A DNA stretch of 64,000 nt from Desulforamulus profundi (GTDB lineage Bacteria; Bacillota_B; Desulfotomaculia; Desulfotomaculales; Desulfotomaculaceae), in assembly GCF_002607855.1 (NCBI RefSeq), contig NZ_AWQQ01000091.1, forward strand, positions 73,921 through 137,920, read 5' to 3'. The translations under genes and the position numbers were made by a program. The notes beneath the pieces were generated by a model. The model was not told the origin of the DNA. It was given only the letters and a program-made list of their open reading frames with translations, and searched no databases. This document shows, one piece after another, positions 9,507 through 17,914 of the stretch. Position 1 is the first letter of the stretch. Each line of letters opens with the position of its first letter.

Positions 9507-10483
9507 ACGGCTGTCCTCCTCCAGCGCACCATGTCCAAAAAGGCTTCCAGACGGGTGACGATCCCCGCTTCCCCGGTATGTTCATCCAGGTTGATGTTCA
9601 TAAAGGGCACCTTTCCTTCCCGGCGGATAAATCTCTCAATCAACTCTCCGGTCATGGAATCCGGTCCGCAGGCAAAGGCCGCCACATGGATGATGCCGTC
9701 CACCTTCCCCTGGTCATGGTAGTTAAAGGCGCCGCCGGTCATGCGCCGGGACAGGGTCCAGAAAAGCTTTTTGGGCAGCCTCTTAACCCCCTGGTTCACC
9801 ATCTGCTCCGTCAGGTTGTCCGCCGTCAGCACCCTGGCCCCGGATTTTCGCAGCCGGTTAATCAGGTTCATGCTGATAAAGGGATCGTAAATGTTATAGG
9901 GGTGACCGATGACCGCCACCGTCAGGTCGGTATTGTCCGCTGTTTGTTTTGGCTCTTTCCCTGCCAGGACAGACATGGCCTCCTCGGGCAGCAGCCCCTG
10001 CTCCAGCAGCCCCATGTACTTTTGGTGGGTCTCCCAGGCCCTTTGAAACGCCAGCCAGGACCGAATGGGACCTTTCCCCAGAGCCGCACCGACCTGCCGG
10101 GTAAACTGATGGATATCCCTTTGCTTTTTCCTTTGATTGATGGCAGTATCAAGCACCGTCGGTAACCCGATGATATTTTGTCTCACCATATCCGGAAAAC
10201 CCAGAAATTTTGGACAGATATATTCCCTGTGGGCCACGCTGACCATACGGGGTAAAAAGATGAAATCCACTCTCTTGTCCACCAGATTTTGCACATGCCC
10301 GAAGGCTAATTTAACCGGCAGGCAGGCTTCATCCACACAATGCTGCACACCCCGGGTCAAGATGCCCTTGGTGGTGCGGTCGGAAACAACCACCTCGGCT
10401 CCCAGCCGTTCCAAAAATTCTTTCCACAGGGGAAAGTAATAATAATAAAGCAACGCCCTCGGTATCCCCACCCGAACAGGCAT
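9503..10483 (-). CDS. DUF2229 / acyl-CoA dehydratase activase-related protein, second copy
   Basis: 326 aa from ATG 10483, preceded by AAAAAGGAGGGATCGT; upstream in-frame starts are poorer. It is a paralogue of the next gene: MPVRVGIPRALLYYYYFPLWKEF, VSDRTTKGILTRGVQHCVDEACLPVKLAFGH (in two parts of one helix-turn region), the C-terminal pattern CGPDSMTGE, and DEHTGEAGIVTRLEAFLDM. It is the first gene of a three-gene operon (ATGA overlap at 9503-9506). The partial tandem duplication suggests a heteromeric DUF2229 complex handled by the activase. Confidence 0.83.
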   Translation of the reverse strand: MPVRVGIPRALLYYYYFPLWKEFLERLGAEVVVSDRTTKGILTRGVQHCVDEACLPVKLAFGHVQNLVDKRVDFIFLPRMVSVAHREYICPKFLGFPDMVRQNIIGLPTVLDTAINQRKKQRDIHQFTRQVGAALGKGPIRSWLAFQRAWETHQKYMGLLEQGLLPEEAMSVLAGKEPKQTADNTDLTVAVIGHPYNIYDPFISMNLINRLRKSGARVLTADNLTEQMVNQGVKRLPKKLFWTLSRRMTGGAFNYHDQGKVDGIIHVAAFACGPDSMTGELIERFIRREGKVPFMNINLDEHTGEAGIVTRLEAFLDMVRWRRTAV

Positions 10484-10562
10484 ACGATCCCTCCTTTTTA
10501 AAACACATCCATCTGTTAGTATTGGCAAATTTTCAGTTGTATATGCTTTCCCAGGCAAAAGT

Positions 10563-10571
10563 TGGTATAAT
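10563..10571 (+). promoter_or_regulatory. Extended -10 promoter of the 79-aa ORF
   Basis: TGGTATAAT (TG-n-TATAAT) at 10563-10571. The best upstream hexamer is TGCTTT at 10544 with 17-base-class spacing, which is weak, as expected for an extended -10 promoter. The transcript would run into the 79-aa ORF after about 65 bases. Confidence 0.5.
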
Positions 10572-10641
10572 AGGGTTAAAACTATTTCTCAAAACTTGTC
10601 TTAAAACAAGACTAAGAAGAAATCTAAAGGGAGGGTTTGCT

Positions 10642-10881
10642 TTGAGTTGCACCACTTGCAGTTCCGGCAGTCTGGCCGGCATTTCCGTAGGGGGCGGCGA
10701 AACTGTCACCGAATTAACGAGGGTCAATGGAATCGAGGAGGCCAACAGGCTGCTGGCGGAAGGATACCTGTTTGTCAGCATGTATTTTAACCAGGCCGAA
10801 CAACAGGAAGTCTATATTTTAGCGCGTTTGGCACCTTCCAAAAAACAAAGGAAGCCCATTGGGTTTCTACCTAGAGAGTAA
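10642..10881 (+). CDS. Small hypothetical protein (79 aa)
   Basis: Started at TTG 10642 because AAGGGAGGG lies eight bases upstream; the open frame extends upstream without a site. The N-terminus has a CTTC pair (SCTTCSSGSLAGISVGGGE), then a helix (RVNGIEEANRLLAEGYLF) and a strand-rich part ending in a basic tail. It has its own promoter and terminator. The GIEEANRLLAEGY segment resembles small DUF-type proteins, but no family can be named. Divergent from the DUF2229 operon. Confidence 0.65.
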   Translation: MSCTTCSSGSLAGISVGGGETVTELTRVNGIEEANRLLAEGYLFVSMYFNQAEQQEVYILARLAPSKKQRKPIGFLPRE

Positions 10882-10902
10882 GGCCAGAGTTTTCTGGCCT
10901 TA
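10879..10902 (+). terminator. Terminator of the 79-aa ORF
   Basis: TAAGGCCAG/CTGGCCTTA stem followed by TTGTCTTATTTTC. It overlaps the 3' end of the convergent 47-aa ORF. Confidence 0.7.
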
Positions 10903-11043
10903 TTGTCTTATTTTCTTGTTTTTTTCTTTCCTTACCTTGGGCTGTTCGATTAAACCCAGTTCAGTACCCACTTCTTCCAAAAAGTCGCCGGCTCCTTTCG
11001 CCGCACCTTCTAACAGCCCCTGATCCTTCTCCTTCTTGGCCAT
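10900..11043 (-). CDS. Small hypothetical protein (47 aa)
   Basis: ATG at 11043 with GGGGGGATAAGG directly upstream. The product (MAKKEKDQGLLEGAAKGAG, then DFLEEVGTELGLIEQPKVRK and a lysine-rich end) is a short acidic helix with basic ends and no cysteines. Its neighbour at 11092 is a similarly tiny, well-started ORF on the same strand. No family recognised. The consistent codon pattern and ribosome site favour a real gene. Confidence 0.5.
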   Translation of the reverse strand: MAKKEKDQGLLEGAAKGAGDFLEEVGTELGLIEQPKVRKEKNKKIRQ

Positions 11044-11091
11044 CCTTATCCCCCCGTTTAGTTTTTTTGAATTGCTCCTAAGGTGTTCCTG

Positions 11092-11229
11092 CTACTTCGT
11101 TTTCTTTTGTTTGCCGGCCTTTGTTTGTCCGGTTACGGTTAGTTCCTGCGCAGCTTCAACATCATAATTACCGCCGGACGTCATTGTGCTTGTGTTAAAG
11201 GCTCTTTGCTTCTCCGCTTTAATTTTCAT
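11092..11229 (-). CDS. Small hypothetical protein (45 aa), possibly spore-associated
   Basis: ATG at 11229 preceded by GGAGGAAAAA, one of the best ribosome sites in the window. The sequence (MKIKAEKQRAFNTSTMTSGG, then NYDVEAAQELTVTGQTKAGKQKKTK) is hydrophilic, rich in Lys, Thr, Gln and Gly, and without Cys or Trp. Its composition and the YDVEAAQEL segment loosely recall gamma-type small acid-soluble spore proteins, but it lacks their repeats, so this is only a suggestion. An 8-bp inverted repeat (GAAGATTA...TAATCTTC) lies just upstream. Confidence 0.5.
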   Translation of the reverse strand: MKIKAEKQRAFNTSTMTSGGNYDVEAAQELTVTGQTKAGKQKKTK

Positions 11230-11388
11230 TTTTTCCTCCGTGAAGATTAAACTTAAAGGGACTAAATATAATCTTCCTGGGATGAGTTCAAATTATGTAG
11301 CGTTCTTTCATCGAATTCAGCAGACTCAAAAAAATTATTGGTCTTGTACTAGTTTTAATGGGACAGGGGTCCTGTTTTTTCTATTTAG

Positions 11389-11417
11389 TTGACAAATGCC
11401 CAGCAATTGGCTATGAT
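11389..11417 (+). promoter_or_regulatory. Sigma-A-type promoter of the [FeFe] hydrogenase gene
   Basis: TTGACA at 11389-11394 and TATGAT at 11412-11417, separated by exactly 17 bases; near-consensus. Transcription would start about 11424, some 25 bases before the ATG at 11450. Confidence 0.75.
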
Positions 11418-11433
11418 AACAATTATCATTATC
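11415..11433 (+). promoter_or_regulatory. Fur-box-like operator overlapping the hydrogenase promoter
   Basis: The 19-mer GATAACAATTATCATTATC matches the Fur consensus GATAATGATAATCATTATC at most positions (17 of 19 when read on the reverse strand). It overlaps the -10 box and predicted start site, the position for iron-dependent repression. Identity of the binding protein (Fur versus a relative) is inferred. Confidence 0.65.
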
Positions 11434-11449
11434 ATTGTTGGGAGAGTGG

Positions 11450-12898
11450 ATGGCTGATATGGATAATTTTTCTAATTTTCTCAAGAAAGACATCTCCAGA
11501 CGCAAGTTCCTTGAAATTGTAGGAAAGGTCGGTATCACCGGTCTTACCATGGGGGTTATCAATTACCAGCCCCGCTTTGCCTGGGGATCATTCAAGGTTG
11601 TCCCCATTGCCAGTGACAATCCCTCTATCGTCTGGCATGAGAGCCGGTGCGTTAAATGCGGCAAATGTGTAGGCGCATGTAAAGATGTACAAACCGTATT
11701 AGGCTATTATGACAGCAGCGGTGGTAAAATCATTTGTGTCAATTGCGGCCAGTGTGCCCTGACATGCCCCAAGGGAGCCATTACTGAGCGGGATGACATC
11801 AGCAAGGTGTGGCAGGCCTTAAATGACAGCGAAATGCATGTGGTAGTACAGACCTCCCCGGCCAGCCGGGTTTCATTGGGGGAAGAGTTCGGCCTGAAGG
11901 CAGGGACCATCGTTGAGGGAAAACAAGTGACCGCCCTAAAGAAATTGGGATTCGACGCAGTGTTTGATACCAGTTTTGCAGCCGATTTGACCATAATGGA
12001 AGAAGCCACCGAGCTTGTGAAACGTTTGAAGGGTGAAATAAACAAGCCTGTGCCCCAGTTTACTTCCTGCAGCCCGGGCTGGGTTAAATTCTGCGAACAT
12101 TTTTATCCTGAGCTTTTGCCCAACATGTCCACCTGCAAGTCTCCCCAGCAAATGCTGGGGGCGGTTGTAAAAACCTATTATGCCCAGAAAAAGGGTATCG
12201 ACCCGTCTAAAATTTTTACCGTTTCCATCATGCCCTGCACCGCCAAGAAATTTGAGTGCCAGCGTCCCGAAATGAATGATTCCGGCATGACGGACATGAA
12301 TGCTGTTCTTACCACCCGGGAGTTGGCCCGCATGATTAAGCAGAAGAATATTGATTTTACCAAATTAGGGGACACAGCCTATGACTCCGTCCTGGGTGAA
12401 AAAACCGGGGCCGGTGTCATCTTTGGTTCCAGCGGCGGCGTCATGGAAGCTGCCGTTCGTACCGCTTATTACTTACTGACCAATCAAACACCGCCGGATC
12501 AACTGCTGAACTTTACGGACGTCAGGGGGCTGACCGGCATCAAGGAATCTTCGGTGGATATCCCCGGGTTTGGCAAACTCAACGTAGCGGTCTGCCAGGG
12601 CCTGGGCAATGGCAGGAAAGTTCTCGATCTTGTCAAAGGTGGCAATGCCTCCTGGCATTTTATTGAATTCATGGCCTGCCCCGGCGGTTGCGTAGGGGGC
12701 GGCGGCCAGCCAAAAACCACCGACAATACCAGAAGTGCCCGCGCCAACAGCCTGTACAAACTCGACTCCAACGCTCCCAAGCGTTTAAGTTACGAAAACC
12801 AGGAAGTCCAGAAACTCTACCAGGAATACCTGGGCCAACCCTTAAGCGATAAGGCTCATAAACTCCTGCACACGGAATATGTGGCCCGGGGTGTGTAA
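11450..12898 (+). CDS. [FeFe] hydrogenase, monomeric, with Tat signal peptide
   Basis: 482 aa from ATG 11450 (GGGAGAG upstream). The N-terminus carries a twin-arginine signal SRRKFLEIVGKVGITGLTMG at about residues 16-35. Two [4Fe-4S] motifs follow (CVKCGKCVGACKDV, CVNCGQCALTCPKGA). Then come the H-cluster motifs FTSCSPGWVKFCE (L1), MPCTAKKFE (L2) and FMACPGGCVGGGGQP (L3), and a C-terminal iron-hydrogenase small-subunit domain (LYQEYLGQPLSDKAHKLLH). It thus resembles large and small subunits of periplasmic [FeFe] hydrogenases fused in one chain, exported folded by Tat. It likely oxidises H2 outside the membrane. No maturase genes are in the window. Confidence 0.93.
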   Translation: MADMDNFSNFLKKDISRRKFLEIVGKVGITGLTMGVINYQPRFAWGSFKVVPIASDNPSIVWHESRCVKCGKCVGACKDVQTVLGYYDSSGGKIICVNCGQCALTCPKGAITERDDISKVWQALNDSEMHVVVQTSPASRVSLGEEFGLKAGTIVEGKQVTALKKLGFDAVFDTSFAADLTIMEEATELVKRLKGEINKPVPQFTSCSPGWVKFCEHFYPELLPNMSTCKSPQQMLGAVVKTYYAQKKGIDPSKIFTVSIMPCTAKKFECQRPEMNDSGMTDMNAVLTTRELARMIKQKNIDFTKLGDTAYDSVLGEKTGAGVIFGSSGGVMEAAVRTAYYLLTNQTPPDQLLNFTDVRGLTGIKESSVDIPGFGKLNVAVCQGLGNGRKVLDLVKGGNASWHFIEFMACPGGCVGGGGQPKTTDNTRSARANSLYKLDSNAPKRLSYENQEVQKLYQEYLGQPLSDKAHKLLHTEYVARGV

Positions 12899-12948
12899 TT
12901 CTGTAAAAATAATAATTCATGGCCGGTTGTTAAATCAACCGGATCATA

Positions 12949-12978
12949 GAAAAGCGTCTGCCGGGGCAGACGCTTTTC
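12949..12978 (+). terminator. Hydrogenase terminator
   Basis: Perfect 14-bp stem GAAAAGCGTCTGCC/GGCAGACGCTTTTC with a two-base loop, then GCTTTAATTCTTTT. A second smaller hairpin (CCGGTTG/CAACCGG, 12922-12941) precedes it. Confidence 0.85.
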
Positions 12979-13018
12979 GCTTTAATTCTTTTGTAAAGAT
13001 AACCCTCACAGTTGCTAA

Positions 13019-13573
13019 GGAACAATCACCATTCAGAGGGCAGTAAATATTAGATCCCGGAAGTTGAAAGACGAACCCAAAACTATGAACAGTCTTCGCA
13101 CCATCGAACCTGATGCAGAGGTCATTGTGACTCTTAAGACAATGAAAAGAGCTCAAGAAAGGTCAAAGATATCACCCATAAAGCTAAATGACGTGTTAAT
13201 TTTTAATGAGAATCAAAGGCCTCTCCGAGCAAACGCAGTAAGGAATTCGTTGAATAGGATTCTTAAAAAGGCAGGGCTGCCTCATATGCGCGTTCACGAT
13301 TTAAGACATACGGTGGTTAGTATTCTTCTTGAAGAGGGGTTCTCATTAGCCTGCGTTGCAGATCTAATTGGGGATACTATCGAAACTATAACCAAGACTT
13401 ATGCCTACTTAATCAAAAGAGGAGTAAATGTTACTGACTCAGTCAAAAATTCAATAGATTATTCCTTGAATTCAGGGGTTCCTTTTTTAGTCTTCGGATT
13501 ATCCCCAAAAACAAATTCAAGTCAGAACCGTCCCGGCTTGATTCATAGTACGGGCAGCAGGCCTGCTCATTGA
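13019..13573 (+). pseudogene. Tyrosine recombinase (phage/ICE integrase) C-terminal remnant
   Basis: Only the catalytic half is present. From 13019 it reads TITIQRAVNIRSRKLKDEPK then TMNSLRTIEP, the strand leading to the box with LRHT: HDLRHTVVSILLEEG supplies the Arg and His of the catalytic HxLRH motif, and TKTYAYL stands where the nucleophile tyrosine region should be. The N-terminal arm- and core-binding domains are missing and no start is obvious. The last 20 codons run into a REP-like half site (13514-13534). It is a relic of a former insertion, marking the left of an accessory zone. Confidence 0.65.
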
Positions 13574-13682
13574 GTAGTTCCGGCTCGGATGAAGACCAGC
13601 ATGATCTGCCACAATTGGGGCAAGTGTACTTATACAAAATGACTGCCTGGTTTCTGGCTGAAGTGGACAAACATATTCTCAA
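13443..13682 (-). CDS. Hypothetical zinc-ribbon protein, doubtful
   Basis: 79-aa frame whose TTG start would overlap the stop of the upstream GGDEF/HD-GYP gene. It contains YKYTCPNCGRSCWSSSEPELLNEQACCPYY, written here in parts: CPNCG and ACCPYY form two cysteine pairs 20 residues apart, a plausible zinc ribbon. It overlaps the integrase remnant on the other strand, and its C-terminal part crosses a REP-like sequence, so at least that part is not native coding sequence. Confidence 0.35.
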   Translation of the reverse strand: MRICLSTSARNQAVILYKYTCPNCGRSCWSSSEPELLNEQACCPYYESSRDGSDLNLFLGIIRRLKKEPLNSRNNLLNF

Positions 13683-15797
13683 TTAAAATCCGCATAAAAA
13701 TCTAAAATCTGTATAAAAATCTCAACTATCTTTGGATCGAACTGTTCGCCGGCTCCCTTTTTTAGCTCGAGGATAGCCTCATTCATATCTTTGGCCTTCT
13801 TATAGCTTCTTTTAGTAGTCATTGCGTCAAAACTGTCCGCCACGGCTATGATCCTGGAACCAAGAGGGATATCTTCCCCGGCCAGGCCATGGGGATAGCC
13901 CTTTCCGTCATAACGCTCATGATGATATAAAGTTATAACACCGGCCTGTTTCAAGATCTTGCATTCCATCAACAGCCTGGCTCCCCTTTCGGGGTGTTCC
14001 TTCATTAATTCCCACTCTTCCCGGGTCAAGGGGTCCTTTTTGTTCAGGACTTCGGGGTCGATATCTATCTTTCCAATATCGTGCAGTAAAGCCGCCAGCT
14101 TCAGATCCAGCAAGTCCTGTCCCTTTATGCCCATTTTACCGGCGATCATCTCGCTGTACTCCATCACCTTTTCCGAGTGCCCGTAAGTGTACCGGTCCTT
14201 GGCGTTGATAATGGAAATGAGGGTCCTGACCGTAGCAAGAATGCTTGATTCCGAACCCAGCTCCTTTTCCAGCCCTTTAAAGGCCGAGAAATAAAGCTTC
14301 ACTTTATTTTTCCGGTTGCGCTTGGCATTGTATAAAGCCTCATCCGCCGTCCTGATCAGTTCGGCAGCATCACTCCCGTCTTTGGGGAAGCTGGCGATAC
14401 CCACGGATATGGTCAAGGCCTTTACCGGCATGTATTCTTTGTTGGGAAAAGCGAGCTCTAAAGTTGCCTTCCTGATCCTTTCACCGATTTCCAGAGCTTT
14501 TTCCTCATCGGTATCGGTTAAGATAATACCGAACTCGTCTCCCCCGTAACGCCCGATGATGTCGTTTTGCCTCAGTTTTGCTTCCAGCATCCTGCCGAAA
14601 ACCTTTAAAAGCTCATCCCCGGCCGGGTGGCCGAAGGTGTCGTTATAATACTTGAAGTTGTCGAAGTCCAGCAACATGAAAGAAAGACTGGAATTGTTAT
14701 TTCTTGCCTTTTCCAACTCGGCCCCCAGCCTCTGTTTTAAATAGGAATGGTTGTAGAGGCGGGTCAGACTGTCCCGCTGGGCCATTCCTTTCAACTCCTC
14801 TTCCATCACCTTGCTTTCAGTCACGTCCCTTGCAACAAACAAGTAGCCCTGTGGCCGGCTCCCGCCGGACTCAAAGGCAGGCAGTCAATACTCAGAACAT
14901 AATGCCGGCCCTCGCCGTTGGTATAACACCCCTCATTGGAACAGGCACAAATCTGTGAGTGCATGTAACTTTCCAGGGAAAAGGCAAGGGGGATCTGACC
15001 CTTTTCTTTTTTTCCCGTAAAAACGGAGTCGAAGTGTTTGCCCAGGACTTCCCTCCTGGGAATATCGAACAGGTTCTCCGCCACCCGGTTGAAATAGGTG
15101 ATCACCCCCCTGGAGTCTGTGGTTACCACGGCATTCCTGGTGGTCAACAGGATCAGCCTGAACAACGTATTTTCCCGTATAATTTTATTGCCGTAATAAA
15201 TGCTTAAGATAAAGCCGGAAACAAGTGCCAGCCCCATGAACAAAATTGACGATAAGGCGGCGCTCCGGCATTCGTCCAGGGTACTCTGGATGGCTATACA
15301 GGTGTCGTTCTGCCGCATTTCCTGTATTTCTTCTATTTTTTAATTAACGAATCATATACTTCCAGGATCTCCCCCCGGCTGGTCACATTCATCGCCTGGA
15401 CAGAGAGGTCCTTTTTCACCAGCGGAACCAGTTCGTTTTCACACAGTGCCGTATAGCGGTCGTTCAAGTTCTTTATTTCCATCGCCAGCGGCCTGCGTTG
15501 TTCCCTGATAACATTTATCAACTCCTGCTCCTTTTCTGAATTTTTTGCAGCGAGTTCCCTGAAATCTTTTAAAAACCGCTCATCCCCGTATATAATATAA
15601 TCTCTCATGCTGGAGGACTGGAGCATGATATCCCGTTTCAGATCGGCAATGAAAATCACTTTTTCAAATTGTGGCGGCATCCGCTCCAAACCCCGGTTAA
15701 TTTTTAATACCTGATATATGACAACACTGGAGAAAAACAGGACAATCACCAGTATGCCGAAGAATTGAAGGATGTATGTGTTCTTTAAAAAAGACAT
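13679..15797 (-). CDS. Membrane sensor with PAS, GGDEF and HD-GYP domains
   Basis: About 706 aa after repairing two one-base deletions (near 15337 in an A6 run, near 14845 in a G run). Order: N-terminal membrane segment (residues 9-28), an extracytoplasmic helical sensor of about 120 aa, second membrane segment (ILFMGLALVSGFILSIYYG), a PAS domain, then GGDEF with intact YGGDEF (diguanylate cyclase), then HD-GYP with LLHDIGKIDI and HHERYDGKGYPHGL (c-di-GMP phosphodiesterase). So it is predicted to make and degrade c-di-GMP. ATG 15797 follows GCGGAGG; it overlaps the end of the upstream decayed HD-GYP gene. Confidence 0.88.
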
Positions 15798-17618
15798 GAC
15801 AACCTCCGCTGATTAATTTTAGTAAACTGCAGCACTTCTAAAAACACATGCACCACTTTATGGTCGAATTGGATGCCTGCATTCCTTCACAGCTCCGCTA
15901 CCGCCTTTTCTGCCGGCAGATTCAGCCGGTAGGACCTGTCCGAGGTCATGGCGTCAAAGGCGTCTGCTACGCGGATAATCCGGGCACCCAGGCAGATCTC
16001 GCCCCCTTTGAGCCCGTCGGGATAGCCGCCTCCGCCGAAATTTTCGTGATGATGGCGCACCGCTGCAATTACACTCTGTAGGGAATTGGCCCCTGGTGTA
16101 TATGTCCTTTGCATCCACGGCCGCGGCTATGGCGCGGATGGTGGTCAGGTAGTATCCCCGCAGGTTTTCGTCGAGCCAGGCGTTTTCGACGGCTCTGGCC
16201 GCCTGCCTGGCGATGGTGGAGACGATCTCTATTTCCCACTGGGTAAATATATGTGGCTTGCTCAAATAGGCCGCCAGTGTTCCGATTGTCCTGCCGTGCA
16301 CGGTCAGCGGCACCACCAGGGCCGCCCGCGTGTCTTCATCGAGGTAAATAAAACGGCGAAACTCGTGGTTCTCGCGGATGTCCGGCACGGCCAGCGGTTC
16401 CCCGCCCTGCAGCAGGCGCTCAATTACTGTGTCTGCCACCGGTACGGCGGTGGCCATGGTACAAATATCTTCCGGCAGGCCCTGGGCGGCCCTGATCACC
16501 AGTTCCTGCCTTTCTTCGTCCAGGAGCCTCAGGATGCAGTATCTGGTCCGAAGTATCTCCGCTACGGCATTTACCGTCTGCCGGCTTATCGTTTCAATGT
16601 CGAGGGATGAGGCAATCCGCCTGTTCATGGCGATTATTTGTTGAAGTTGGTAGCGATCGTAAAATAGTTGTGAGATTATATTTGATACGGATGAAAATAA
16701 CCTTATTGTTTCGTTCAGTTGCTCCCGGGACCAGACGGGTACTTCTGCGGCGGCAGTCCACAGTTCGTCTGGGTCCAGCCCCAGTTCCCCGGCCAGGCGG
16801 CGGACATCTTCTTTTTGCGGCGGCGCGATGGCGATGTTCCCGCCCAGGAGCGCTCCCACCGGCAGTCCGTGCACGGTAATGGGTACGGCGATATGCACCA
16901 GTCCGGTATGGCATGAGCAGTGCTTATGCTGTGATGTCCCCAGAACCGACAGCGTGTTCCGGACCCGGGTAATGGTGCACCGCCTTTGTCCCTCGGTATT
17001 GAGGTTGATTAGGTTGCAAAAGCGGCTGGGGTTACTGATCCCGGTCACGGGATCCCCCGTCGCGTCGGTGATCAAGTACGCCAGCCCGAGGCTTTTCGCC
17101 AGGTGGTCGATGACCTGCTGCAGCACCGTCAGGTCCAGGAAATCGGCGAGCCTTATTTTTTGCCATTCCACGTGATTATTTTCCAGTCTGTCCGGCTTCC
17201 TTTCCGGTCCGGCGGTGGCTCCGGCAGGTTCCTGGTGCCCACCTTTAAGTGACGCAAAAGCTTCCGCCGGTGAGGTCCGGAGTCTTTGGCCCGGTTCTGC
17301 GGGGGCCATCGCCGCAGGCCTCTTTCCCTGGTTACTGGACGGATTGCTGGCCTGTCCGGTGGCGGCCCTTTGCAGACCGGCGCTACTGGTGGTTAACAAA
17401 TTGTGAACTGCGGCGGCATTAAAAAGCTCCTCCACGGGTTTTTGGAGTATGCTGGCTATCTTAATCGCATGTTCTACCGAAACGCCGCGTTGACCATTTT
17501 CGATCATGCTATACTGGCTTTTCGACTTGTAGCCGAGCATTTTCGCCATTTGCTTCTGGGTGTAGCCCATTGATCTTCTCGCGGCCTGGAGCTTTTCCCG
17601 CATATTGTCACCATCCAT
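15785..17618 (-). pseudogene. HTH-PocR-GAF-HD-GYP regulator with deleted HD half
   Basis: The N-terminus is an Xre-type helix-turn-helix (YTQKQMAKMLGYKSKSQYSMIENG), then a low-complexity Ala/Pro linker, a PocR ligand-binding domain (about residues 150-290, with CSCHTGLVHIAVPI and GALLGGNIAI), and a GAF domain (about 320-470). The following HD-GYP domain starts at DAKDIYTRG, but the sequence jumps directly, out of frame, to NSLQSVIAAVRHHHENFGGG. About 80 residues with the HD metal ligands are gone. A later in-frame TGA (about 15893) interrupts the tail. The HTH-PocR-GAF part, 460 residues, could still be made. It is coupled to the next gene by overlap. Confidence 0.8.
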
Positions 17619-17723
17619 TATCCCCGGATCTAAGCTCTACTGACATTATTGTAGTTTGCATAGCGTTAACAGTCAATGAAAAAATTGCATTTTGTTAACG
17701 TTCCGGGGAGCCATAGCGCTGGT

Positions 17724-17742
17724 TCACAAATTGTGATATAAT
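17724..17742 (+). promoter_or_regulatory. Extended -10 promoter with overlapping palindrome upstream of the Xre gene
   Basis: TCACAAATTGTGA (17724-17736) is a near-perfect 13-bp palindrome running into TGATATAAT (17734-17742), a TG-n-TATAAT extended -10. It lies between two divergent HTH genes and is a reasonable operator for either. Inferred from sequence only. Confidence 0.4.
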
Positions 17743-17914
17743 TAGGCTTGTAGAAATAAAGTATCTAAATCATCAAGTTATTAAATAAATAATTAAAAGG
17801 TCTCTGGCAAGTCATACGATAAAAGGAAATCACCAATATAATATAGCATAAAAATAACTTATACTTATAAGTAGTGACAAATTTTTATGGAATGGTAGCC
17901 AGGAGTGATAATTA

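Noticed and set aside
15893..15895. In-frame TGA in the decayed HD-GYP gene as a third selenocysteine codon
   Set aside because: No conserved Cys position there and no SECIS-like hairpin; the gene also has a large internal deletion, so it is a nonsense change.
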